Notes under the pieces: model-generated
The model's database searches: none
Told to the model about the DNA's origin: nothing
Seen by the model: the letters and a program-made list of their open reading frames with translations, nothing else
Part shown: in pieces, positions 51,901-63,496 of the stretch
Layout: the number at the start of each line of letters is the position of its first letter
How positions within the stretch are numbered: the stretch's first letter is position 1
From: Botryotinia globosa
Taxonomy: Eukaryota; Ascomycota; Leotiomycetes; Helotiales; Sclerotiniaceae
NCBI GenBank assembly: GCA_014898425.1
Contig: RCSZ01000013.1
Coordinates: 1,543,501-1,607,500 of the forward strand
Length of the DNA stretch: 64,000 nt
Reading direction: 5' to 3'
Position numbers and translations under genes: made by a program

Positions 51901-52333
51901 ATCCAACATTCTGAAAAAGTCATTCAAAATTCCGCAACCAGAACTTCGTCTTTATACTTTGAAATTGTTCAAGAATCAAGTTCCATACTGTGGTCGCAAG
52001 TGGAGACAGGGAAATATGAGAGTTATTACGGCGGTGTACCTACATTGTAGACCTGAATTGAGAGATGATTGGTTGGCAGGTAGTGATGTAGATGCGGAAG
52101 TTGAGGAAGCATTGCCATTGGAGCAAGCATTAAGAGCCCTGACACATTGGTTCAATCTGAGAAGATATCCGGAAAGAATGGGTGCAGACACGAAGTTATT
52201 GCAAGAAGAACACGACTTTTTCACAAGAGAGTTAGACGGGATGGAGATTGGTATGGAGGAGATGGGGATGGGAAATGGAGAAGAGAGTATGGATGTCAGT
52301 ATGTGGGGAGATGGAAGCAGCGGTTGGCAGTGA
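49000..52333 (+). CDS. ham-2: STRIPAK subunit Far11 / HAM-2 (STRIP1-like)
   Basis: Seven exons, 49000-49748, 49799-49947, 50007-50095, 50151-50963, 51022-51328, 51378-51507 and 51556-52333, give 1004 aa with every phase consistent. STRIP1/Far11/HAM-2/PRO22 is a scaffold of the striatin-interacting phosphatase and kinase complex. In filamentous fungi the complex is needed for hyphal fusion and fruiting-body formation, and in yeast for pheromone arrest. After a Pro-rich N-terminus (residues 10-80), the N1221-type region covers about residues 90-450. Further Pro/Asn-rich loops follow, then the DUF3402-type region in the C-terminal half (VSGILLIVLKWLKVS..., FEYFTQLLLDSNYLPLILKMF, RNFFSSINFLRIMQKICKNK). 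The C-terminus is Gly/Met/Glu-rich. A longer open frame upstream exists, but the ATG at 49000 gives the conserved N-terminus. Confidence 0.93.
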
Positions 52334-55300
52334 AGAGTAATTGATGGTTTATATGTATATGATGTTAATATGAGGTATCTATATATGCAACGAATGCAAT
52401 GAATGACGAGAGTCGACTCCTCCCAGCCACTTACTCGCATCCAATCGCATTTCAGTAAATAAATGATATCACGCTTACATAACGAAATATATATATCCAA
52501 AACGAAACTAAACGGCTTCGCCCCTCATGTTCATCTAGAAACCGGAGGTACTATTCACAGCTATGCCCGTTACAAATTAATCGTATAGAAAAGTTAATTG
52601 CACCCATTGTGAGTATCACCACATTCTTACATTTGTTGCATATCGGTAATATATATTAATCAAAAGAGGTCGGCAGCTTATTATTCTCATTACTTTTTCA
52701 AGTGTTTGTTTGGTCACCCGTCGTCTAATTGTCTTGCTTACTGGGAAGACGCTTACCGCATCTTGTATATTGAGGGGGTGTATTTGATTATTTTTATATT
52801 GAAACACCCCGCTTTTTCTCCACACAGGGATTATCACGAGGTTTAGGGTTTGACAATCATGCACTGCACTCTTTCATGGGTGAGCTTGCGAGTGTGCAGG
52901 TGGGATTTTTCTGTTGTTGGTCGGTAATATATTTTTATATATATGATATTGTTTTTTATTGGGGGAGGAAAGAGGGGTTGATATATTGTAAGATATTAAT
53001 ATATTTTACTCTATGGTGGGTGCTATGGACTTCTTTCCGTTTTGGGGCAACGTCGATAGTGCTTGTAGTGTGACTTGTTCGATCTGGTTTCACTTGCGAT
53101 TCGAGACAATGGGAGAAGAGTTACTGTTGCATGTCTGTAATTTATTCTCCTACAGTATACTATGGAGTTATTTCCTGTCTAGAACAGGTTTCTTGGTCTA
53201 GTTTGACCAGAGGCGGAACAGAGAGTTTTGTTGCATGTCAAAGTTCATTTTCCGGACTGTTAAGATATATTATTGGACGTAGAGATACTTGGATTCTGAT
53301 ATCAGGTGGGTTTGTTGCATGTCTGTAATATATATTGCTGACCAGTTGTTAGGGAGATGATCCCTCTTCTATTCATGGGTGCTGATCGACGGTTTTGTGT
53401 GTCTCACAATGGGATGGGGATTAAGATAGCAAGAAAACCATTTGTTGCGTGTCATGTATATTCTCCGATGTTATCAGGTCTTTTGCTGAACCCGACGCTG
53501 AGATGATCGGAGTTTTGTTGCATGTCTGTAATATAAAGTTATGTGCTAGCAGATCAAATGAAAACTTCCAGCGTGTTCTTGCATATCAGCAATATATATT
53601 TCGCACCAGGGCTAATTTATTTCCAGTAAGATCTTCCATCTGTTGTTCTGTTGCATGTCGAACAATTTTCTCCGATAGAAGGGGACCAATTGCTGGCTCT
53701 GATGCTTTGTATACGAAGTTTTGTTGCTCATCTTTAATATACTATGATTGGAAGATGTCTCATACTTCATGCTAGAATGAATGATTCACATCAAGGTCAA
53801 AACTCTTGTTGCATGCCGCAATATATCTTATGCAGAACCATATGCAGCTTCCAATTATTGCACATATTTTGTATTCTTCGATAAAAGAATCATACTTAGC
53901 AATGATCATAACTTCGGGAATAAAACAAGATGTGCAGCATAAGGTACTACTGGCCACGGTATTATGGGATCGAACTAGATCTTGAACACGCCTACTGGTT
54001 GAAAATTTGGATTTACAAGGCAAATATCCTGTTGCATATCGAAATTGATTCTCCGAAGTTTGGCAGAAGGGCTAGTTGACATAACTTCTTCAAATGCGCG
54101 TGTACTTTCGCAGGATGAATGGTTTTTCACATCGATATTCACTCTCCGTCACTTATCCTCATCGTTCGAGATGGCAATGTAGCGCAGCGAAAGGTGTTTA
54201 TTTGACTTTGACAGAAGGAGTATAACAGTGATCAATGAACCCGGGACACAAATCCAAGACAGACACATTTCACACACAGTTTGAATAGATCCACAAACAT
54301 ATTGGACTTGTGGATCTGATATCCATCTCTCAAGATCTTGTGCTCATCTTATCTATTCCAGCAAAAGATCAGACGTTCGAATGTTTTGTTGCATATCTGT
54401 TAAACTCTCCGGAGACTGTTGAAACTTGAGATGCGGGACAACTTATCCACTTTGTTAATCGGATGAAACTATACGTCACCATGCCATGACGTAACGAGAT
54501 TTCCTAACCCAATCTATAACATGCTTGGGTTTTGTTGCACGTCTTGAATCAATACGAAACGAAGAGTGTGGAAATCCTGAACGCTTGTGTTTTCTCAACG
54601 AAGAAGAAGCGCACTTCATGATCCACCATGATCAGGCCCACTCATTGTTCCACCAGTTCATGAAATGAGACGGTTGGGATATGTGAGTCCGAACTTCGAG
54701 ACCTCAGACCACTAATAGGTAGGATACTTCATCCCAAGATCCTCATGTTGCATGTCTAATTCTCCGAGTCCAGTATTAACACAGACGGCAGTCCATCCTG
54801 GTGATCCAGGGTTTGGGGACTTGCGAGCGCTTTGTTTCGTCTCGCTTTTGTATACCTGACAAGTCATTGATGACGTTCCAGGCACGAATATACTGTCATG
54901 TGCGTAATCATGCTAATGCAAAGCGGACACCTGTGAACTTCGAGTACCCGTGATTCGGCGCTGCCGTGTGTTAGGTCGATGTCAAAGCCCACGGGCCATT
55001 CCGATACCCGACTACGTCCATCTCATCTTTGGGAACAGGCTGTTAATATCACATTAAGGCTGTTTCGTTTGAAATATCACTGTTCTTCCAAAGTCGGCAA
55101 CTAGTCATTGAAACTTAGCCGATACTGCTATCGTATTCAGTTAGCTCATCACCATGTTTTCTAATCCGAAAAGCGAAGGATCTCGGAGGTCGCTTCAGAT
55201 TGTCACCATATGACAACACGTCTAACCGTTTTAGTTTCATCCACAACTTCATGTTTAAGGTTCTTTAGCCGTCGTTTCACATCAACCCTCAGTGAGTCTA

Positions 55301-57473
55301 AAAGTCAAAAGTAGTTCATCACAAGTTGAAACTTGACGACGAAAGGTAACGTTCTTGCATTTGCATGGTCTGTGTAATGCTCTAGACCAAGACCCCTGGC
55401 GATCCATATTTTATATGAAGATCCGGGACGCCCGGACAGGCCAACCTAAATTGAGGAAACATCAATATAAACAAAATGGCGTGGGGGGAACACTTTGCAA
55501 AAGTTTGAGGTAAAGATCTTCATGATAATTAATTTGTGCGTTGGACTGAGAGATTACTCTTCCTTTCTAATCATTCAAAATAACCCATTTTTTTATCGAG
55601 AATAGATCTTCAAAAGAAATTATCGCGGTCAGACGTGATTTGCGGATCAGAGACTGGGCTAGCAGTAGCATCAAAGATTGGTCCGTGATCATTCAAGATA
55701 TGGTCTGCATAGAAGACCTACCCAGTATGCAGTATGTAGATTTAAATAGAACATATCGCATGCCATGGAAGTAGCCAGGAAGATGATGGTATTCGAGTAT
55801 ATCCTCAAGCTCTGGTGGAGCTTGAATAAAGATGGCTGGTTCTGTTAATATGTTTGACGACTTTGAGGCCCACAATTTCATTTCAGCGGTTTCTTCGGTC
55901 AATAATATTAGGCAAAATGTGTTTTATTTCCAAGGTTGAGATGAACCGTCTTCCCGAAAGTATGATGTAGATGATGTTGCAATATAATACGGAGTAATGT
56001 TCTGAGAGGAACATTGTCCTCGTGAATTTGATATGTAATATATGGTTTCATCTAGATTGGCTCAGCCCCAATCTCTAGATACGCGTTATCTTTCAGCCGA
56101 CGAGGATTGAATCTCTCCAAATAGAACAAGTTCTAGCTTTTCCATACACCCACACGGTTCTTATAGATATTCATTCTCAAATGATAGTGTTTCTGGTTGT
56201 CCGCGTGTTACCATGCCTAATTCCTGGGGATTGCCTAGGAGGCCTCTTTGAACATTTGCGGGAGCATTAATGATATTGGTTATAAGTCGCTTTTGTTCCC
56301 TCAACTAGTCTGGAGGTCAAGATTTGTGTGTTTCGGACACAGCCCTCGGTCTCAGGAAATATTCTCAAAAATCACATATAGAAAACTCTGAGAATGTCTT
56401 TGTTATGATTTGCTCCATCTTGCAACTTGTAGTAATTCGCCACTTTGTGCAATATTTCTTTTTATATCAAGACCCCAGAATGCCATCCAATCCCGATGTA
56501 CAGCGGATCGAATTTCGGCCTTCTGAGGGGAATTTGTGATCACAGTTGCATATGTGTAATCTGAGGAAGCTGTGCCTTCTGTACGTTGCCCAATTTGTTT
56601 GTTGCGGTATTGAGAGTGCTGGTAAGACCTACTTCAAAGTCTTCTCTTGTTGAATAGCTAGAACTTGAATATCACTATACTGCCAGTCTCGCCAAACGTT
56701 ATATTGTTGTGGCCCTCAGTTCGAAGACTCGCTCCAGAAGGCTATAGTTTGACATCTGTGTTCGGTATTTTATTTTAACGGTCTCGAGCAAACGCCAAAA
56801 CCACAGCAGCAAGTTCCTGGCAAAAATGGGAATCCAAAAAAGTTTCCTAAAGGTTTGGATCCTTAAGATCCCCGAAACACGCTCGAGGACAAACGATCGC
56901 TAGTCGAGGGGGCCACATCGTTCAGATTACCAGTCCAGGGTTCAAATCCTCAGAGACAGACCCGATCAGCGATGGGCAGATTTTCGAGACCTTTCATTCT
57001 GATCAAGCTGCGGAACATCGCGAAGGGATGTAAGTACTTGGAGGCAATTTTAAACTGTATGTTCGGCACTTTAGCTATGTCAGCAAACTTCGCTCTTCGC
57101 TATTCTTTTGTCACATCCTATGAAGTATTGATTGAGAAAGATAATGAATGTGGAAAGCTTGCTCAACTTGCTCATGCACTCTCTATTGCTTTACATCATA
57201 TATTCATTGACTGGTACGAAATAAATACCATTTGCTTTATCTAGATATTCTTTGGTTTCAATCCTGCAGCCATTCCAGAATGATGACGGACGATGAGATG
57301 TTGGTGAATATGACGCGTTCCGCTTTTGAGATAGATCTTAAGATAGCGTGATGAGCATAAAGATGGCTTTGATTGAGGTGCTGTGATTGACATGAATTCC
57401 ATTCCCTGTGTTCTCCAGTAAATGTTTGTTTCACCGGCAATTGGTGTTCGTGATTTTAGCTTTTTAAGTCGAT
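52334..57473. other. Gene desert of about 5.1 kb
   Basis: No gene identified. The left half is dominated by a recurring degenerate motif, annotated separately. The right half (54.8-57.4 kb) is AT-rich with frames below 90 codons. A short GTTCAAATCC string near 56940 resembles a tRNA B box but has no consistent cloverleaf. Confidence 0.5.
52632..54768 (+). repeat. Array of ~17 degenerate copies of a ~28-bp motif
   Basis: The core TTGTTGCATGTCTGTAATAT, often followed by TTCTCCGA, recurs in one orientation. Copies start near 52632, 52912, 53124, 53226, 53311, 53441, 53513, 53574, 53646, 53718, 53805, 53855, 54027, 54121, 54383, 54531 and 54745. The copies at 52912, 53855 and 54121 are the weakest. 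A further partial copy lies near 56544. Spacing is often 72 bp (53441 to 53513, 53574 to 53646, 53646 to 53718), otherwise 50-280 bp. Sequence between copies is largely unrelated, so a shared core seems kept while spacers drifted. No reading frame runs through it on either strand. Confidence 0.8.
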
Positions 57474-58291
57474 CACCCTACTTTCGGGCCATCTTTCTTT
57501 TGGGCTATCCTTTTATACCAAAAATTACTTTTTTAGTTTATTGACATCTCTATTAATATTGAATATAACTTAATAAATAAATATATATATAATTCTATTT
57601 GAGGTTTATATTAAAAAAATTATATTTTTAGATTTTTTTTGAATCGATTTCTGAAACTTTAAAATATCGATTTTCAATTTATATAGAAATTATATATAAG
57701 TTAAATTTTTTATAAAATCTATATTAACTTTTAGGAAAAAATAGCTAAAAATAAATTATAGAATTTTATTATAAATTCATAAGATATTCATTTCGATAGA
57801 TTTTAAAAAAATAAATAATTTCTTATAAATAAATTTTTAAAGGGGTAGCTTCAAAATTACAGGGATTATTTATATCACTTTAAATTTATTATGTAATATC
57901 CACTCTATATTTATCTATTTATTTGAATTTTTTGTTTGAATTTTTCTATATAGATTTAGATTTGAAATCTTCAAAAAGATATATAATTTTCTTTTAATAA
58001 TTTTTGTTAAAAAATAATTAAAGATTATATAGAAGTTTAAAATTTGAAATTTGTATATGATTTCTATTTAAATTCAAAAATCGATATTTTGAAGTTTTAA
58101 ATCTTAATCCAGAAAAATCTCAAAAATCTAAAAATTCTAAGATAAGCTTAAAATAGTTTGAATTATATATATATATAAATTTTTATTAAATTATATTCAA
58201 TATTGATGGAGATATTAATAGACTAAAAAAGTGATTTTTGGTGTAAAAGTAGTTCAAAAGAGGAATGGTCTGAAAGTAGGGTGGGTGGGTG
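57474..58291. mobile_element. AT-rich foldback/MITE-like element with long inverted arms
   Basis: An 818-bp very AT-rich block whose two halves are imperfect inverted copies of each other. The left end reads CACCCTACTTTCGGGCCAT and the right end, reversed and complemented, has CACCCTACTTTCAGACCAT. Matching continues inward, for example AAACTTTAAAATATCGATTTT near 57652 against AAACTTCAAAATATCGATTTT near 58095. GTCGAT flanks it on both sides (57468-57473 and 58292-58297), which could be a target-site duplication. It contains no ORF, so it would be non-autonomous. The composition might reflect RIP or simply foldback-element origin. The family is unknown. Confidence 0.75.
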
Positions 58292-59003
58292 GTCGATATA
58301 TTTCAAAAGGTTTTCAAAGAGAAATATGATCAGCGACTATTTCAAGCACATCACCATTTCAGCTATTACAAACTCCGCAGGGCTTATCGCTTATCAGACA
58401 ATTATGCCCGTCCGTTTCTCCACCAGGCCAAAGACTGGCTCTTATTAGGCATTTTGGCTGATTAGACGCGTCTGTCATGTTGGCAAAACTGCCCAAACTT
58501 CAACCACAGTTGTGCTCGATGAAAAGGGTGGATTCATTGCTACTGCCACTTAATGAAAATGACTTGATAAGATAACTTTATAGGCTCATGGATAGCAAAT
58601 CTTTTCCCGTTTTGCTAGTCAGCAAAATCACCCTGCAGCTTCCTATCATATGCTGTTTCGCGTCGGATGTGGGCGGCTAAGCCTCCCCAAATCGGTTCGA
58701 TGTAACTGTATGAAACGATCAACTTTTCTGCATGTCCAATTGTTCTATGAAAATGGTCTCCAAGAATTCTGTCGCTTTCGTTGGCGTGTGTTCTCCCTGT
58801 AAACATGGCGGGTAAATATGCTACACCTGCATTGCAGGAGCAGGGTCGCAATGTGAAGTTACATTTCACCCAAATTAATGCTGCGTTTATCCTCAGCTCC
58901 ACGCTAATAAGTCGTGTTACATTATGAGTGTCTTGCCCTTCAATCATCGTCTTCTCTGAGTACCGAGTAAAATTTCTCTTGCCGCTGATTATGTTTTCGC
59001 TAC
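58292..59003. other. Intergenic region
   Basis: A 110-codon minus-strand frame (58947-58615) has no recognised domain. It lies upstream of the divergent membrane-protein gene, and I do not call it. Confidence 0.4.
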
Positions 59004-60643
59004 ATGACCGGGAATTGTCCCCGCGATCGGGATGTCAGCATCAAAAGCACGGATAGGTTGTTACCTGGTTCAAAATCGAACAAACCTGAAATATCCTATA
59101 AAACTAGTCTAGGAACTCGTTACGTATGTTTCCTTGGTTTGATCAGTACAACAATTTTCAGCAGTCTCCTTCTAGTAGCGGATAGACGAAATGCATCGGT
59201 ATCTGGGGGTGTCGTGTACGACTCGATTGTTAAAAATCGAGCCTCCGTCCAGATTGTGGTTCAAATCGTCGCAGCTGCACTCGGACTTGTTCAGGTAGCG
59301 GCGATATGTCGACTTTTCAACTATGCTACTCGGATACGATTGAAACAACGAGCGATTTCACTTGATCTACTGAACTTCTGGAACGGAGTTAGTCTAGCTT
59401 CGATGCGATGGGACTTACGTTGGATGTATCTTCTCCTTCTTCTTATTTTCACTCTCGTTTGTGCAATTCCTTCAGCACTATGGGCTGGTGCAATCACGCC
59501 TATTGGTTCGTCTAAGTCTCGTCCAACAACTGTCGTCATCCCTCAATACTCAAATATGACTTTAGTCAAAGAGTGGCCTTCTGAGATTGACGCCGACGGT
59601 CCTCAATTCAGAACCGAGAAAGGATTCTTCACTTATTCTCCTGCCATGCACTATCTTGGACTTCTTTCACAATCTCTCTCTACCGCTACAACCATGGATG
59701 GTTCGCTACGCCAACATGCAAAGTTCGACAACTCGAAATACTTATACGTCGGTCGTTCATACGGAATAGGCGCATCAGTAGGCCTTGCCGATGATGAAAT
59801 CTTGGGCGATACCATTGCCGCGGGGTATGCATACCAGGAAGTAGGGTACGCAGCCATGACTAAGTGCATCTATAATCAAACTTCTGATTTCACCTTGGTT
59901 CACAATGGATTGCAATTGTTTGCAGCTAGGGGACGACTGCCCGACTCTGGTAACAATACCACAGGAGAATATTCTGTGTACCTTGGACATTCAACTAAAT
60001 CCCTCGTTGCCATTGGCGTTGCTGCCAGAAATACAGGTTACAATCCAAGGTACCTTGCCATTGCAGCTGGGAGTGATTACGATTATTTAAACACGACTCA
60101 ATGCAGGACTGAGTTCATCCCATCACTGTTCAATGTGTCTGTCGCACTCGCAGGCAGAAACATCACCGTCACACGAGCGAACGCGTCGACAGAAGATATT
60201 GAACCTAGCGGCAATCTTACGCATGTAGTTGAAAGACAGTTTGAGTTGGCTTCCAACGATTTGACTGGTATTTATCAGGTATGTCTCGTAATTTTTAGTT
60301 GAAGGTCGGACGTAGATCTAATTTTCTATAGAGTGTTATTGGAACTGCGCTGAATTTCAGCATCGCTGATTATCAAAGCTACGTAGACAGCTCTTCTTTC
60401 AATGACATCAAGCCCACCGATGAAGAGATAAATTTGACGGGAATCGAGAATTCTGTCACAGCCATGATGGATGACCTATTAGTCGCATACGCGAGCGCAC
60501 AATTGATGATCGCGAACGATACCAAGACCGTAAATGCGACAGTCACTTACGCCGCAGTTCGCCTCGGCCAACCTGTTTATGTATACTCTGTTTTCTTGGT
60601 CAATCTTGCAACTATACTTATAGTTGTACTGGGTTTAGTCTAG
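59004..60643 (+). CDS. Polytopic membrane protein of unknown function
   Basis: Two exons, 59004-60278 and 60332-60643, joined in phase 0, encode 528 aa. Four hydrophobic segments are visible: about residues 40-60, 82-104, 142-165 and a last one at the extreme C-terminus (VYVYSVFLVNLATILIVVLGLV). Between the third and fourth lies a large region with many N-x-S/T sequons, consistent with an extracytoplasmic domain. Similar large membrane proteins of unknown role are common in Leotiomycetes and other Pezizomycotina, often as multi-copy families. Many homologues extend beyond the last membrane helix with a cytoplasmic tail, whereas this one stops immediately after it, so a truncation is possible. 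Function cannot be told. Confidence 0.75.
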
Positions 60644-62317
60644 GGTTGGTGGCCGTAGAAACAGAGGAGAAATTCCATGGTTGGATATGATTGTGTCAGC
60701 AGATAACTGTTGTGTCGACAACTACCAAGCTCTCTGATAGTGTCAGTGTTTCAAAATCAAAATAATAATTCACATCTAACCTAGGAAACCCTTGGAAGCA
60801 TTTCGCTTAGTTGTGAGTCGATGTCTTGGGATATATTGGATGTCTTTTTTTCAAACTTTATCTAGACTCTAGTGCATCCACAAATTCAAAGGACAAATAC
60901 AAAACCATACGTGCCAAAAAAAAAAAAATCATGCGATACTTCCGATATGAGGAGTGCAGATTTAGAGTTTCATTCGAGCACGCCGTAGCAGGCGAAGTAT
61001 ACGAAGATACTGTTACATTCTTCTCAGACTAAAGACCCGAGTAGACATCCAGATACACTTTAGTAAGAACTAGTGAGGGTTTCTAAGAAGGATGATGAGA
61101 CTTTAAGCTTCTCTTGACGAATAGAGGTATTGAGGTATATTTAATGTTTCGCCGCCTTTCTTAGAGGTCCGGCCGTGGCAGCAGGACTAGTACTCCAAAA
61201 ATCACCACGCCTCATCAACCGCACATTACTCCACAAATGTTTCGGGCAATTATCTGCAATCTAACACGAATATGGTCAGGTGGTACCCCTCATCTGCATC
61301 ACAGACTCCAACTTCTTACCAAGAGCTCATTTTATTCATAATACTTACTCCATAAGTTTTTCGAAACTTGATGTGGAGTAAATAAGGAGAAGACGAGAAA
61401 GTGGAATATTGAAAGAGACGAAGGAAACAAAAACTTATGGTTCTAGCAATAACTGACAAAATATTCCTCACCTTGATTCTAGCTTCCCCGAATTTGAACC
61501 TTCTATCGTTGTTGTTCTGTTTTTTTTGCGAATGCATCTCATGAAACGATATTATAATGACGCCGTTGTCTCGTAAGCCATGGCGGACCCGTGCAATTTG
61601 CTGGTTTCCTCGCGTTTACACGAGTAACAGCATGTACCTAGGCACAAGGAGTACTTGAGAACAGATACTGGTTCTGTGGAGCCCAGGCACTTGTGTCTCA
61701 AAATCTCACTGTCCTTCGTCACGTGGAGGGCAGACAATTTTACTGAAAAGAAAGATATACAGTTTCTAGTGCACATGAGACTCGTCGGAGAAAGTAAATT
61801 TCGTATATCTGAGCTTTAGAAATACAGCGCAGTTGAGCTCGGCGTTCTCAGTATGCATTTGAGGTGGCAAAACTCATCAAATGGGTCGTTGTCTTTACTA
61901 CAGTACAGGCATTCCTCCTGCGACGCAAGTAATTACCCTTCACTCTATATCCAGGGGTCTCATATAAACGTACATCAAATGTGTTAACAGACGAAGGGAA
62001 AATCAGTCGAGTGATGAAAGGATTGTCTTGAACAGTGAAGACAGGAGAAAAGGACCTGGAGAATGACATTAAGAATTGAAAAACCATCAATAAACGGCCG
62101 AAGAAATCATCGGCAGACTAAGGAGTGGACGAAAAAAATAGCTTTGTCGATGAAAATTAATTCAATAGTTTATGAGCCTGATTCCTGTGCAATCTTTGAC
62201 TTGAAGGAGAGCGAGCCCGAAGTACTGGTGAGTTTGGATCTTGAGAATTTTGTACCGCATCTTTGAGCTGCGGTGCCGTTTCCCACAGATAACGAGGCCA
62301 GAGAGATCTGGTAAGTG
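60644..62317. other. Intergenic region
   Basis: No gene called. A plus-strand frame at 60931-61032 (begins MRYFRYEECRF) directly follows an A-rich run and is too short to support. A minus-strand continuation of the HET gene in other frames may occupy 62160-62317. Confidence 0.4.
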
Positions 62318-63496
62318 TTATTGGCCAAGTGACTTAATATTGAGAGATTTTCGCACACTGAATTTAAAACTTAGCATCAAATCTTGTAATTGAGCTAAGT
62401 AAGATTTGGGAACTGGTTTTAGATCTGTGAAAAATTTCTTGACTCTCGGATCTGTGGTGCATTCAAAACATTCCGCCAGCTGATTTAAGGTTTTGATTGA
62501 ATGCTTTCCAAGAGGCCTTGTCATTATTATGCGTACTACGTCAAAGAAGAGATCTGGTAATGGCTTGTTGTAATTGGGTATGAGTAACACTCTACCGTCT
62601 TGCCAGTCGCTTGAAACTCCCAGCAAAGCATAAATCATATCATGAGGGTTTGTAGATACAAATCCTCCAGACGAAGTGGCAGATATCCAGCGACGCAATG
62701 TGTGAAAATGCGAGGGAAGATTCTTCGCCAGTCTATGCGCAGACACAGCGCTCTCAGTTATGATATGGAAGTACTCGGTAGTATTTTCTGTCTTCATTTT
62801 GTCATAGTGAAAAATTGCGATGGAATCATGAAAGTCGCCATCGCTAATGGATTCCTTGCCACAATGTACTTTGTAGCTTTTCGCCAGATGTATCTCCTGT
62901 AACACCCAGATACGTGACCAGTACGGACGCTGACATAGAGCGACTAGAGCCTTCCATTCTTCATGATCAAAACCGTTGAACAATTTAATAAGCTGATGGG
63001 AGTGTTCATCGGAGTTCGTTCCATCAGTCCTTCTGAGAGTGGCGTGAGTAGCAATCTCTTTAAGCATCCTGAGTGCAGTGTCGCTGTTCTCTGCCGCATT
63101 GCCTAGCCAAACAATAACTCTTAGAGCACCACTGTAGATTTGTCCCATAATTTTGATTTGAGCATTTCTCTCTAAAGTGTCAGATTGGTCGATACTTAAA
63201 GCATCGATCCATATGTGTAGCCAAGTCTCGGGGAGTCTAATGTGCACCAAAGCATCATGCAGGTTCTTTCGTACAGTGACATTTTCACCGCTCACGTCAA
63301 TTATCGGATCCTCATTACTTTCTTCTTTCCATTCATAGGATAATGCCTCGTAAGCCATTTCACCTAGCTTGGTATGTATTAAGTGACATCTGATAGGCTC
63401 ATCCCCAGAGCCAGGATGTATTACGACTAACCGAATCGCGGTTCTAGAGCCGAGAGATTTATATTTCAACTTTGCTCTAGGATGTGATGTGTCCAT
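62318..63496 (-). CDS. HET-domain protein (heterokaryon incompatibility)
   Basis: A 392-aa single-exon frame starting at the ATG at 63496. The HET domain covers about residues 45-205, with its three blocks intact: YEALSYEWKEE, LHIWIDALSIDQSDTLERNAQIKIMGQIY and PYWSRIWVLQEI. Such proteins trigger cell death after fusion of genetically unlike hyphae, though many act in other roles. The C-terminal half continues with a NPHDMIYALLGVSSDW segment typical of the family, then ends abruptly at 62318. Directly downstream, another frame (about 62310-62160) reads protein-like sequence (SLWPRYLWETAPQL). The native C-terminus may therefore be longer, lost by an indel or joined by a splice I cannot place. 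Partner alleles and target are unknown. Confidence 0.88.
   Translation of the reverse strand: MDTSHPRAKLKYKSLGSRTAIRLVVIHPGSGDEPIRCHLIHTKLGEMAYEALSYEWKEESNEDPIIDVSGENVTVRKNLHDALVHIRLPETWLHIWIDALSIDQSDTLERNAQIKIMGQIYSGALRVIVWLGNAAENSDTALRMLKEIATHATLRRTDGTNSDEHSHQLIKLFNGFDHEEWKALVALCQRPYWSRIWVLQEIHLAKSYKVHCGKESISDGDFHDSIAIFHYDKMKTENTTEYFHIITESAVSAHRLAKNLPSHFHTLRRWISATSSGGFVSTNPHDMIYALLGVSSDWQDGRVLLIPNYNKPLPDLFFDVVRIIMTRPLGKHSIKTLNQLAECFECTTDPRVKKFFTDLKPVPKSYLAQLQDLMLSFKFSVRKSLNIKSLGQ

Noticed and set aside
52632..54768. CRISPR array
   Set aside because: Copies are degenerate with uneven spacing, and the genome is clearly fungal with introns.
56880..56965. tRNA-like string with GTTCAAATCC
   Set aside because: It has a B-box-like core but no pairing T stem, no acceptor stem and no convincing A box or anticodon loop.
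58615..58947. 110-codon minus-strand frame
   Set aside because: No recognised family and no exon context; it lies in the promoter side of the membrane-protein gene.
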